A stretch of DNA of 5,735 nt from Actinomycetota bacterium. Lineage in GTDB: Bacteria; Actinomycetota; Humimicrobiia; Humimicrobiales; Humimicrobiaceae. Positions 1 to 5,735 of this stretch are shown piece after piece (the first letter of the stretch is position 1; every line of letters begins with the position of its first letter). The DNA is taken from NCBI GenBank assembly GCA_003486795.1, contig DNFX01000207.1:1-5735 (forward strand). The letters are read 5' to 3'. A program made the position numbers and the translations under genes. Below the pieces are notes generated by a model that was given only the letters and a program-made list of their open reading frames with translations, was not told the origin of the DNA and made no database searches.

Positions 1-2
1 AA

Positions 3-455
3 ATGGTTAATATCAGCGATCTGGGACCAGCTTATGGTTCTGTTAAAAAAAGAAAGAGAGTAGGAAGAGGTAATGGCTCCGGTCACGGAACTACTTCCTG
101 CAGGGGAAGCAAAGGACAGAAATCACGTTCTGGCGGAGAAAGTAAGACCAGGCTTGGTTTTGAAGGCGGACAGATGCCTTTGCAAAGAAGAATTCCTCAT
201 TTGAAGGGATTTAAAAATACCAGAAAAGAAGAGTTTAATATAATTAATGTTTCCCAGCTTGAAAGATTTGAGGAAGGTGCAGTAATCGATTTCGAGATTC
301 TTTCAAAAGTAGGAATGCTGATGAAAAATATTACGAAAATCAAGATACTTGGGAACGGGGAATTGAAGAAAAAGTATATAGTTAAAGCTGATTATTTTAG
401 CAAAAATGCTATATCAAAAATAGAAAAAGCTGGTGGTAAAGCGGAGGCAGTTTAA
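3..455 (+). CDS. rplO: 50S ribosomal protein L15 (uL15)
   Basis: L15 is a late-assembling protein of the large ribosomal subunit that contacts 23S rRNA through a long basic N-terminal extension. The 150-residue product is a normal length for the family. Residues 16-50 are the Gly/Arg/Lys-rich extension, with the VGRGNGSGHG stretch, the GSKGQKSRSGG stretch and then GFEGGQMPLQRRIP (52-65), all diagnostic for L15. The C-terminal half (about 75-150) is the globular domain and ends in the usual KAGGKAE-like tail. The ATG at position 3 fits the family's N-terminus, although only two bases lie upstream so its ribosome binding site is outside the window. The stop overlaps the secY start (TAATG), indicating translational coupling. 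It is the first gene seen here of the spc-operon tail. Confidence 0.97.
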   Translation: MVNISDLGPAYGSVKKRKRVGRGNGSGHGTTSCRGSKGQKSRSGGESKTRLGFEGGQMPLQRRIPHLKGFKNTRKEEFNIINVSQLERFEEGAVIDFEILSKVGMLMKNITKIKILGNGELKKKYIVKADYFSKNAISKIEKAGGKAEAV

Positions 456-1717
456 TGTTTCGTGCTCTTTTAAATGCTTTTAAAATTAAAGAATTAAGAA
501 ACAGAATACTATTTACTATAGGAATACTTGCCTTATACAGATTCGGTGCAAACCTTACATTACCCGGTGTTGATGCGACTGTCATACTTGAACAGGTTGA
601 ACAGGGTATAATGGGCATGCTTGATCTGTTCTCGGGTGGTGCCCTGGGTAATTTTTCTGTTTTCTCACTTGGTATCATGCCTTATATTACTGCAACTATT
701 ATTATGCAGCTTTTGCAGGTAGTCATACCAAAACTTGACCAGCTTGCAAAAGAGGGTGAAGTAGGAAGAAGAAAGATAAATCAGATATCCAGATATTTAA
801 CGGTAGGTCTTGCACTGATGCAGTCAGTGGCAATGACTTTTTACTTCAGGAATTTTGGCGCAATCCCGAATTTTGACTGGATGCATGTTTCCATGATAAT
901 AATTACTCTTACTGCAGGAACAGCAATTATTATGTGGCTTGGGGAACTTATCAATCTCCATGGCGTTGGTAATGGAATATCGCTGATTATTTTTGCTTCA
1001 ATCATATCAAGAATACCGGGAAGTCTTATAAGTCTTTTCAGACTTAAAGGTACAAACTGGTTATCTATAGGATTTTTTGCAGTTCTGACAGTGGGAGTGG
1101 TAGTCGCCATCATTATTATTACGCAGGGTGAGAGAAGGATACCTGTCCAGTATGCAAAAAGAATAGTAGGAAGAAAGGTTTTTGGTGGCCAGAGTACTTA
1201 TATTCCTTTAAAAGTTAATCAGTCTGGTGTTATGCCTATTATCCTGGCAGTATCGGTTCTGCTTTTCCCGGCAACAATTGCCCAGTTTATAAACGTGTCC
1301 TGGCTGCAATCCATTGCAAACTGGTTAAGTCCCACAATGGCAGGAAGGATAAATCCTGTATATATAATAATTTACTCGGTTCTTATAATTGTCTTTGCAT
1401 ATTTCTATACTGCAATTTCATTCAACCCGAACGATACTGCAGAAAATTTAAGGAAATATGGAGGATATATACCCGGGATGCGACCTGGAAAGAATACATC
1501 AGATTTTCTTTCCCATATTCTGAACAGAATTACACTTCCCGGAGCAATATTTCTGGCAATAATTGCTATTTTGCCAGAGATTTTAATTGATACGCTGAAT
1601 ATTCCTTTCAAGTTCGGAGGCACTTCCGTTATTATCGCTGTGAGTGTAGCGCTTGAAACAATGAAATGGATAGAATCCCAGTTAATGATGAGAGATTATG
1701 AGGGTTTTATAAAATGA
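455..1717 (+). CDS. secY: Preprotein translocase channel subunit SecY
   Basis: SecY forms the protein-conducting channel of the SecYEG translocon in the cytoplasmic membrane, working with SecA and ribosomes. The 420-residue product is slightly shorter than E. coli SecY but complete. Ten hydrophobic segments can be read, roughly at 17-36, 75-92, 112-131, 144-164, 172-190, 203-223, 257-278, 302-322, 360-378 and 384-402, with the plug region (LFSGGALGNFSVF) around 58-70. The cytoplasmic loop motif QGERRIPVQYAKR (224-236) and the NPNDTAENLRKYGGYIPGMRPG region (324-345, containing the conserved Arg of the RPG motif at 343) are SecY signatures involved in SecA and ribosome contact. A GGAGG at 443-447 lies 7 nt before the ATG. 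The start overlaps the rplO stop by one base, and the stop overlaps the adk start as ATGA. Confidence 0.98.
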   Translation: MFRALLNAFKIKELRNRILFTIGILALYRFGANLTLPGVDATVILEQVEQGIMGMLDLFSGGALGNFSVFSLGIMPYITATIIMQLLQVVIPKLDQLAKEGEVGRRKINQISRYLTVGLALMQSVAMTFYFRNFGAIPNFDWMHVSMIIITLTAGTAIIMWLGELINLHGVGNGISLIIFASIISRIPGSLISLFRLKGTNWLSIGFFAVLTVGVVVAIIIITQGERRIPVQYAKRIVGRKVFGGQSTYIPLKVNQSGVMPIILAVSVLLFPATIAQFINVSWLQSIANWLSPTMAGRINPVYIIIYSVLIIVFAYFYTAISFNPNDTAENLRKYGGYIPGMRPGKNTSDFLSHILNRITLPGAIFLAIIAILPEILIDTLNIPFKFGGTSVIIAVSVALETMKWIESQLMMRDYEGFIK

Positions 1718-2349
1718 GATTGATTTTACTTGGCGCACCTGGTGCAGGAAAAGGCACCCAGGCAAAAAAAATTACTGCAAAGTTTGGCATTACCCATATT
1801 TCTACCGGAGATATATTAAGAGCAGAAATAAGTAACAAGACAGAACTTGGCAGCAAGGCACAGGAATTTGTATCATCAGGGAAACTTGTTCCAGATGACT
1901 TGATTTTGGCGATGATTAAAGACAGATTTAAAGCCGGTGACCTTGAAAAGGGATTTCTGATGGATGGGTTTCCAAGAACTATCGAACAGGCTGAAAAATT
2001 CGACAGTATTCTTGAGGAGCTCAAGCTTAAACTTGACAGGGTTATTAATATTGTTCTGGACAAGAATGAAATAATCAAAAGAATTACAAACAGAATTGTA
2101 TGTAATTCATGTAAGAAAGTTTTTAAATTAGCTGATTTTTCAGATAAAGAATTAAAATGTGATTCCTGTAATAGTGTTCTTTCAAAAAGAGCCGATGACT
2201 CAGAAGTAGTAATTGTAAAGAGACTTGAGGTATATGAGATGCAGACCAAACCCCTTATAGAATATTACAGCAGGAAAAATCTTCTTGCTAATGTTGACGG
2301 ACAGGGTACCGAGGAAGAGATTTTTGAAAGGATTTTAAGTCATTTATGA
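1714..2349 (+). CDS. adk: Adenylate kinase, zinc-lid type
   Basis: Cytosolic enzyme for ATP + AMP = 2 ADP, balancing adenine nucleotides. Visible motifs: the P-loop GAPGAGKGT (7-15, Lys13), the AMP-binding STGDILR (30-36, Arg36), DGFPRTIEQ (84-92, Arg88), and the lid with Arg123 and Arg127. The lid contains two CxxC pairs (Cys130/133 and Cys150/153) that form the structural zinc site known from many Gram-positive adenylate kinases; E. coli Adk lacks it. RADD (159-162) and the VKRLEVY stretch (168-174) complete the catalytic arginine set. The 211-residue length is typical of the long-lid form. The ATG shares bases with the secY stop (ATGA), and only a weak GAGGG lies 9 nt upstream, so translation probably depends partly on coupling. 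The stop in turn overlaps the map start. Confidence 0.98.
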   Translation: MRLILLGAPGAGKGTQAKKITAKFGITHISTGDILRAEISNKTELGSKAQEFVSSGKLVPDDLILAMIKDRFKAGDLEKGFLMDGFPRTIEQAEKFDSILEELKLKLDRVINIVLDKNEIIKRITNRIVCNSCKKVFKLADFSDKELKCDSCNSVLSKRADDSEVVIVKRLEVYEMQTKPLIEYYSRKNLLANVDGQGTEEEIFERILSHL

Positions 2350-3113
2350 TTATTATTAAATCAGACGATGAGATAAAGATAATGCAGAAAGCTGCAGAAC
2401 TGGTAGCTAATGTTCTTTTAAAATTAGAAAAGCTTATCAAACCCGGAATTACTACTGAATTGCTTGACAGGGAGGCAGAGGAGATAATAACAGCTCATAA
2501 TGCCAAACCGGCTTTTAAAGGTTATCAGGGCAGAATATCCAAAAGACCTTTCCCGGGAACTATATGTGCCTCTATAAATGAGGAGGTAGTACATGGAATT
2601 CCAGGCAAAAGGAAACTGAGTGAAGGCGATCTTGTTTCAATTGATGTAGGGGCAAAGCTTAATGGTTTCTTCGGTGATTCTGCAAGAAGCTATCTGGTCG
2701 GCAGTTCTGATGAGAAGGCAAAAAAACTGTTGAAAACAACATGGGATGCGTTAAATGATTCAATTGACCAGTGTATTTCAGGAAACAGACTGGGAGATGT
2801 ATCTCATGCAATTGAATCAAGAGCTTTATCAAACGGGTTTTCAGTTGTGAAAGATTTTGTGGGGCATGGTATCGGAAGAGAAATGCACGAAGATCCGCAG
2901 GTTTTGAATTACGGGCCAAAAAATCAGGGGCCGCTTCTTAAAAAAGGTATGGTAATAGCAATAGAACCTATGCTTAATGAAGGCAGCAGTGATGTGGAAA
3001 TATTACCTGATTTATGGACGGTTGTAACCAGGGACAGGAAAAGATCATGTCATTTCGAGGACATGATAGCAATTACTTCTGAAGGTCCGAAAATATTAAC
3101 AAGAATTGAATAA
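2346..3113 (+). CDS. map: Type I methionine aminopeptidase
   Basis: Removes the initiator methionine from nascent proteins, acting near the ribosome exit tunnel after deformylation. The pita-bread fold metal ligands are all present: Asp100 and Asp111 (SIDVGAKLNGFFGDSARSY), His174 (FVGHGIG), Glu207 (IAIEPML) and Glu238 (HFED), plus the substrate-contacting His83 (VVHGIP) and His181 (MHEDPQ). At 255 residues with no N-terminal zinc-finger extension it is the short MetAP-Ia form. Two oddities are seen. There is a short insertion of about 4-5 residues around 62-68 (RISKRPF) before TICASINEE, compared with the Bacillus protein as I remember it. The usual HFEHT active-site stretch reads HFEDM. The ATG overlaps the adk stop (ATGA); the nearest purine-rich site (AAAGGA, 2327-2332) is 13 nt away, so coupling to adk is likely. 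Confidence 0.97.
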   Translation: MIIIKSDDEIKIMQKAAELVANVLLKLEKLIKPGITTELLDREAEEIITAHNAKPAFKGYQGRISKRPFPGTICASINEEVVHGIPGKRKLSEGDLVSIDVGAKLNGFFGDSARSYLVGSSDEKAKKLLKTTWDALNDSIDQCISGNRLGDVSHAIESRALSNGFSVVKDFVGHGIGREMHEDPQVLNYGPKNQGPLLKKGMVIAIEPMLNEGSSDVEILPDLWTVVTRDRKRSCHFEDMIAITSEGPKILTRIE

Positions 3114-3125
3114 GTAAAAATAAAT

Positions 3126-3147
3126 ATGGACTTTTTCCATTGTTTTT
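3126..3147 (+). terminator. Weak hairpin plus T-run after map
   Basis: ATGGA (3126-3130) and TCCAT (3136-3140) form a 5-bp stem with a 5-nt loop, followed by TGTTTTT to 3147. It sits 12 nt after the map stop in the 81-bp gap before infA. The stem is short and AU-rich, so it could at most be a partial terminator or a transcript-end stabiliser. It may well be a chance feature of AT-rich DNA. Confidence 0.25.
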
Positions 3148-3183
3148 GATAAATTAATTATTTGCTTTCTTGTTAAATATGAA

Positions 3184-3197
3184 AGGAGCTTAACATT
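3184..3197 (+). promoter_or_regulatory. infA Shine-Dalgarno and ATT start codon
   Basis: AGGAG (3184-3188) lies 6 nt before an ATT triplet at 3195-3197, which is ideal spacing for initiation. The reading frame of IF1 is closed by TGA at 3180-3182. The codons between that stop and the conserved SKKEE sequence are AAG, GAG, CTT, AAC and ATT, so none is ATG, GTG, TTG or CTG. This site decides the infA start and argues for AUU initiation. Confidence 0.8.
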
Positions 3198-3416
3198 TCT
3201 AAGAAAGAAGAAATAATTGAAGTAGAAGGAACAATACTGGAAGCTTTACCTAATGCGATGTTCCGTGTGGAACTTGAAAACGGACATAAGGTACTTGCTC
3301 ATATATCCGGTAAGATGAGAATGCATTATATTAAAATTCTTCCCGGAGATATGGTGAAAGTTGAGTTGTCTCCTTATGATCTTAGCAGAGGAAGAATCAC
3401 ATACAGAAGAAAATAA
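3195..3416 (+). CDS. infA: Translation initiation factor IF-1, ATT start
   Basis: IF1 is a small OB-fold protein that binds the A site of the 30S subunit and, with IF2 and IF3, sets initiation fidelity. Translated from ATT (read as Met), the product is 73 residues, against 72 in E. coli, and matches the family end to end: [26 protein letters not shown] (2-27), [15 protein letters not shown] (28-42), then [14 protein letters not shown] (45-58) and [13 protein letters not shown] (59-71). No standard start codon exists upstream in this frame before the TGA at 3180-3182. The first in-frame ATG (codon 22) would delete the first beta strands. The Shine-Dalgarno AGGAG is well placed for ATT. The known precedent is infC, which uses AUU in E. 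coli; that infA is controlled in the same way here is inference. A base error turning ATG into ATT is the main alternative. The gene is certain; the start is very likely. Confidence 0.93.
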   Translation: MSKKEEIIEVEGTILEALPNAMFRVELENGHKVLAHISGKMRMHYIKILPGDMVKVELSPYDLSRGRITYRRK

Positions 3417-3441
3417 ATATATTTTATAGATAGTTTTAAAT

Positions 3442-3490
3442 AATAATATTAAAAAATAAATATCGTGTGATATTGTTTTTTAATATAATT
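3442..3490 (+). promoter_or_regulatory. Long AU-rich stem-loop between infA and rpmJ
   Basis: An almost complete inverted repeat spans 3442-3490. C3464 to A3459 pair with G3469 to T3474 around a GTGT loop. After one bulged A (3458) come a U-G pair and an 11-bp run (3446-3456 with 3476-3486), then after one mismatch three more pairs, about 21 pairs in all. It is followed by TTTGTTTT (3491-3498), so it resembles an intrinsic terminator or attenuator, but the stem is nearly all A-T. It could also protect a transcript end. The pairing is read directly; the function is inferred. Confidence 0.5.
3484..3489 (+). promoter_or_regulatory. Possible -10 element upstream of rpmJ
   Basis: A perfect TATAAT lies 44 nt before the rpmJ start, inside the 3' arm of the stem-loop. 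No recognisable TTGACA-like -35 is found 15-18 nt upstream and there is no extended -10 TG. In such AT-rich DNA this hexamer is expected often by chance, so it is only a candidate start of a separate alpha-operon transcript. Confidence 0.2.
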
Positions 3491-3532
3491 TTTGTTTTAA
3501 ATGATTAATATTTTATTAATAAAGGGAAAAAG

Positions 3533-3646
3533 ATGAAAATCAGACCATCAGTAAAAAAAATATGCAATGATTGCAGGATAATTAGAAGAGAAGGAAAAGT
3601 AATGATTATTTGTAAAAATCCTCGTCATAAACAAAAACAAGGTTAA
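3533..3646 (+). CDS. rpmJ: 50S ribosomal protein L36 (bL36), zinc type
   Basis: Smallest protein of the large subunit, helping to lock 23S rRNA helices near the peptidyl-transferase region. The 37-residue product begins [14 protein letters not shown] and ends NPRHKQKQG, matching the standard length and sequence. Cys11, Cys14, Cys27 and His32 form the CxxC...C....H zinc ribbon of the zinc-binding (C+) form, as opposed to the cysteine-free paralog induced under zinc limitation in many bacteria. AAAGGG (3521-3526) lies 6 nt before the ATG. It follows infA after an AT-rich gap of about 116 bp and precedes rpsM by 11 bp, the usual infA-rpmJ-rpsM order. Confidence 0.97.
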   Translation: MKIRPSVKKICNDCRIIRREGKVMIICKNPRHKQKQG

Positions 3647-3657
3647 GGGGGAAATAA

Positions 3658-4041
3658 GTGGCTAGAATTGCGGGAATAGATATACCTAAAAACAAGCATA
3701 TTGTTATTTCTCTAACTTATATTTTTGGTATTGGCCGGTCAACAGCCCAGAAGATATTATCAGAGCTGGGAATAGAACCACAGAGAAAAACAAGTGATTT
3801 AACTGAAGAAGAAGTTATAAAAATAAGGGAATACATAGATACCAATATAAAAGTCGAAGGAGATTTAAGAAGAGAAGTAAGCCAGAATATAAAAAGGCTT
3901 ATTGATATTAATTCATATAAAGGGATAAGACATAAAAGAAGCTTACCTGTAAGAGGACAGAGAACCCATACCAATGCAAGAACAAGAAAAGGCAGGAAAC
4001 CTTCTGTTGGTATTAAGAAAAAAAGTGTTTCAGTTAAATAA
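3658..4041 (+). CDS. rpsM: 30S ribosomal protein S13 (uS13), GTG start
   Basis: S13 sits in the head of the small subunit, contacts the P-site tRNA and forms bridges to the large subunit. The 127-residue product starts [13 protein letters not shown], the classic N-terminus, which fixes the GTG at 3658 as the start. AAGGGGG (3645-3651), overlapping the rpmJ stop, lies 6 nt upstream. [14 protein letters not shown] (21-34) is the helix-turn-helix RNA-binding part. [12 protein letters not shown] (89-100) and [11 protein letters not shown] (102-112) are the family signature, followed by the basic C-terminal tail that reaches toward tRNA. Length is slightly above the typical 118-125. It lies in the alpha-operon order just before rpsK. 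Confidence 0.97.
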   Translation: MARIAGIDIPKNKHIVISLTYIFGIGRSTAQKILSELGIEPQRKTSDLTEEEVIKIREYIDTNIKVEGDLRREVSQNIKRLIDINSYKGIRHKRSLPVRGQRTHTNARTRKGRKPSVGIKKKSVSVK

Positions 4042-4055
4042 TTAGGAGGATAAAT

Positions 4056-4454
4056 TTGGCAACCAAACAAACTGGTAAAAAAAGAATTAAAAGGAAAGAA
4101 AGAAAGAATATTCCATACGGGATTGCCCATATACAGTCTACTTTTAATAATACAATTGTAACTATTACAGATACTGCAGGAAATGCATTGTCTTGGGCTA
4201 GTGCTGGAGGACTGGGTTTCAGAGGATCCAGAAAAAGTACTCCATTTGCCGCACAAATGGCAGCTGAGACAGCTGCAAAGGCAGCGATGGAACATGGGCT
4301 TAAGTTTGTAGATGTTTATGTTAAAGGTCCTGGATCAGGAAGGGAAGCAGCAATCCGTGCACTACAGGCAGCAGGATTAGAAGTAAGTCTGATTAAAGAT
4401 GTTACCCCTATCCCGCACAATGGCTGCAGACCACCTAAGAGAAGAAGGGTGTAA
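4056..4454 (+). CDS. rpsK: 30S ribosomal protein S11 (uS11), TTG start
   Basis: S11 lies on the small-subunit platform near the mRNA exit and the Shine-Dalgarno helix. The 132-residue product has a Lys/Arg-rich N-terminal tail (1-18), the core [20 protein letters not shown] (23-42), the [14 protein letters not shown] stretch (54-67), [13 protein letters not shown] (91-103), and the invariant C-terminus [18 protein letters not shown] (115-132). The HNG at 121-123 corresponds to the Asn-Gly that is converted to isoaspartate in E. coli S11. TTG is chosen because AGGAGG (4044-4049) lies exactly 6 nt upstream and the resulting N-terminus begins MATK, as expected; there is no in-frame ATG nearby. 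It is separated from rpsM by 14 bp and from rpsD by 29 bp. Confidence 0.97.
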   Translation: MATKQTGKKRIKRKERKNIPYGIAHIQSTFNNTIVTITDTAGNALSWASAGGLGFRGSRKSTPFAAQMAAETAAKAAMEHGLKFVDVYVKGPGSGREAAIRALQAAGLEVSLIKDVTPIPHNGCRPPKRRRV

Positions 4455-4483
4455 TAATAGAATTATTGGAGGTGTAAAAATAG

Positions 4484-5110
4484 ATGGCAAGATATACGGG
4501 AGCCTCATGCAGGCTTTGCCGAAGACAAGGTGAGAAGCTCTTTCTCAAAGGAGAAAGGTGTTATACAGATAAGTGTGCAGTATCAAGAAGACAATACGCT
4601 CCTGGTCAACATGGACAGAGTAAGAAGAAATTATCAGAGTACGGTGTTCAGTTGAGGGAGAAGCAAAAGGCAAAAAGATTCTATGGGGTCTTGGAAAGCC
4701 AGTTTAGAAAGTACTTTGAAATGGCAGCCAAGACAAAAGGAATGACAGGTGAAAATCTATTAAAAATACTCGAAACGAGATTGGATAACGTTGTTTACAG
4801 ACTTGGTTTTGCCAGATCAAGGTCAGAAGCAAGGCAGCTGGTAAGGCATGGTCACTTTAATGTAAATGCCCGGAAAGTTGATATTCCTTCATATGTTATG
4901 AGACCTAATGATTTAATAGAAGTAAGAGAAGGCAGCAAAGAAGACGAAGTATTCAAAGAAGTTTTAGATGCTACAGGAAGTAAAGTCGTACCGGCTTGGC
5001 TTAGTGCAGATCATGAAAACTTAAAAGGTACGGTACTAGCTATGCCGGCTAGAGAAGATGTTGATGTACCAGTACAAGAGCACATGATAGTAGAGCTTTA
5101 CTCAAAGTAA
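4484..5110 (+). CDS. rpsD: 30S ribosomal protein S4 (uS4), zinc type
   Basis: S4 is a primary binder of 16S rRNA that nucleates assembly of the 30S body, helps form the mRNA entry channel, and in E. coli represses the alpha operon. The product of 208 residues is standard. Cys9, Cys12, Cys26 and Cys31 (SCRLC ... RCYTDKC) form the N-terminal zinc site of the C+ type. The S4 RNA-binding domain is at about 98-160, with [13 protein letters not shown] (98-110) and [17 protein letters not shown] (112-128). The C-terminus [10 protein letters not shown] matches the family end. GGAGGTG (4468-4474) lies 9 nt before the ATG. Its place inside the alpha operon, unlike the separate rpsD of Bacillus subtilis, makes operon autoregulation by S4 plausible, but no S4-binding leader can be recognised here. 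Confidence 0.98.
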   Translation: MARYTGASCRLCRRQGEKLFLKGERCYTDKCAVSRRQYAPGQHGQSKKKLSEYGVQLREKQKAKRFYGVLESQFRKYFEMAAKTKGMTGENLLKILETRLDNVVYRLGFARSRSEARQLVRHGHFNVNARKVDIPSYVMRPNDLIEVREGSKEDEVFKEVLDATGSKVVPAWLSADHENLKGTVLAMPAREDVDVPVQEHMIVELYSK

Positions 5111-5245
5111 TCAGCTATTGGCCATTTTCAGTTGACAGTTAACAGTTTACAGTTAAAAATCACTAATATTAAGCAGTTGATAACTGTAAACTGAAGTACT
5201 GTAAACTGTAAACTATACTGAGAGCCAAAGCCCAACAGCCCAAAT
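5111..5245 (+). repeat. Inverted array of CAGTTNA heptads, possible dispersed element
   Basis: The rpsD-rpoA gap holds four forward copies in a row of a 7-bp unit, CAGTTNA (5129-5156; N = G, A, T, A). A fifth copy is at 5174-5180. Reverse-oriented units (TNAACTG type) lie at 5180-5193 and 5202-5215. The arms pair: 13 bases at 5143-5155 are a perfect inverted match to 5181-5193 around a 25-nt loop. After a small internal loop, 5129-5139 matches 5198-5208 at 10 of 11 positions. TTGGC (5118-5122) and GCCAA (5224-5228) could close the structure. No coding sequence is seen. The layout looks like a small inserted repeat element or a remnant of one; its effect on rpoA transcription is unknown. Confidence 0.7.
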
Positions 5246-5251
5246 AGGAGG
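5246..5251 (+). promoter_or_regulatory. rpoA Shine-Dalgarno deciding between two ATGs
   Basis: AGGAGG is 3 nt from the ATG at 5255 and 6 nt from the ATG at 5258. The second spacing is better and gives the [11 protein letters not shown]-terminus known from other Gram-positive RpoA proteins, so the second ATG is preferred. Confidence 0.75.
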
Positions 5252-5257
5252 TTAATG

Positions 5258-5735
5258 ATGATAGAAATTGAAAAACCCAAGATAGAGTGTGTAGAAATTT
5301 CTCCTACTAATGACTATGGAAGGTTTACAGTGGAGCCTCTTGAAAGAGGGTATGGTACTACTTTAGGAAATTCACTGAGAAGGATTCTTCTTTCCTCACT
5401 TCCAGGTGCAGCAGTAACCTCAGTTAAGATAGAAGGAGTATTGCATGAGTTCTCTACAATAAATGGTGTTGTTGAAGATGTAACAGAAATCATACTAAAT
5501 ATTAAAGGTCTTGCCCTGAAGCTTCATGTAGACGGATCAAAGACCTTATACATTGAGAAGACCGGTGAGGGAGTAGTTACAGCAGCTGATATAAAACTAG
5601 ATGCAGATGTTGAGATACTTAATCCGGATTTACACATTGCTACATTGGCAGATAATGCCAAGTTATATATGGAGATTAATGTGAATAAGGGTAGAGGATA
5701 TGTATTGGCTGACAAGAATAAGAACCAGAATCACC
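5258..5735 (+). CDS. rpoA: RNA polymerase alpha subunit, N-terminal part (cut by window end)
   Basis: Alpha dimerises to begin assembly of RNA polymerase by binding beta and beta-prime; its C-terminal domain, outside this window, contacts UP elements and activators. About 159 residues are visible, ending in the middle of the N-terminal domain, with no stop before the edge. The run [30 protein letters not shown] (25-44) and [21 protein letters not shown] (45-65) is the dimer and beta-contact region, with the conserved Arg pair at 41-42. TAADI (108-112) and the [12 protein letters not shown] stretch (119-130) also match the family closely. An extra in-frame ATG at 5255 is an alternative start adding one Met. 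The gap to rpsD is unusually filled with a repeat array, yet the gene has its own strong Shine-Dalgarno just downstream of it. Confidence 0.96.
   Translation, partial: MIEIEKPKIECVEISPTNDYGRFTVEPLERGYGTTLGNSLRRILLSSLPGAAVTSVKIEGVLHEFSTINGVVEDVTEIILNIKGLALKLHVDGSKTLYIEKTGEGVVTAADIKLDADVEILNPDLHIATLADNAKLYMEINVNKGRGYVLADKNKNQNH

Noticed and set aside
409..678. Open frames on the minus strand across rplO/secY and at 841-1113, 1405-1623, 1707-2249, 2659-2919, 3717-4295 and 5524-5715
   Set aside because: All lie opposite well-conserved plus-strand genes, show no recognisable family or ribosome binding site, and are low-complexity shadow translations.
3146..3176. Possible promoter TTGATA (3146-3151) with TGTTAA (3171-3176) before infA
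   Set aside because: The spacer is 19 bp and the -10 is poor; such matches are common by chance in AT-rich sequence.
3114..3194. A KOW-domain (L14e-like) gene between map and infA, as found in several Gram-positive genomes
   Set aside because: The gap is only 81 bp, AT-rich, and has no open frame other than the four-codon MKGA.
3647..3660. E. coli-like S4-binding pseudoknot leader upstream of rpsM
   Set aside because: Only 11 bp separate rpmJ and rpsM, and no matching nested pairings are visible there.
5129..5215. CRISPR array in the rpsD-rpoA gap
   Set aside because: The repeat unit is only 7 bp, the copies are contiguous with no unique spacers, and they occur in inverted orientations.

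Overview
The window is a contiguous, all-plus-strand piece of a bacterial ribosomal-protein supercluster: the end of the spc operon running into the alpha operon. The order is rplO (L15), secY, adk, map, infA (IF1), rpmJ (L36), rpsM (S13), rpsK (S11), rpsD (S4) and the first half of rpoA (RNA polymerase alpha), which is cut by the right edge. This order, with adk-map-infA between secY and rpmJ, is typical of Gram-positive and several deep-branching lineages. The DNA is AT-rich, especially between genes. RpmJ, RpsD and the Adk lid all keep their zinc-type cysteine sets. The sequence suggests a low-GC bacterium of Firmicutes, deep actinobacterial or similar affinity, but I cannot name a taxon.

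Layout. Positions 3-3113 hold rplO, secY, adk and map as a tightly overlapping block: each stop codon overlaps the next start (TAATG or ATGA), which suggests translational coupling. An 81-bp AT-rich gap precedes infA. InfA has no ATG, GTG, TTG or CTG available at its N-terminus and appears to start at ATT (3195), 6 nt after a good Shine-Dalgarno. A very AT-rich gap of about 116 bp with a long stem-loop follows, then rpmJ (ATG), rpsM (GTG start), rpsK (TTG start) and rpsD (ATG), closely spaced with strong Shine-Dalgarno sites. Between rpsD and rpoA is a gap of about 147 bp. It carries an inverted array of a 7-bp repeat (CAGTTNA / TNAACTG) that can fold into a long hairpin and looks like an inserted dispersed repeat.

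Functionally the genes supply both ribosomal subunits (L15, L36; S13, S11, S4), the membrane channel for nascent proteins (SecY), the enzyme that removes the initiator methionine (Map), adenylate balance (Adk), an initiation factor (IF1) and the transcription enzyme's assembly subunit (RpoA).

This is mostly an ordinary core-genome region, and I see no new defence, mobile or biosynthetic system. The observation most worth following up is the ATT start of infA. It parallels the known AUU start of infC (IF3) in E. coli, which underlies autoregulation. The intergenic heptad-repeat hairpin and the infA-rpmJ stem-loop come next.
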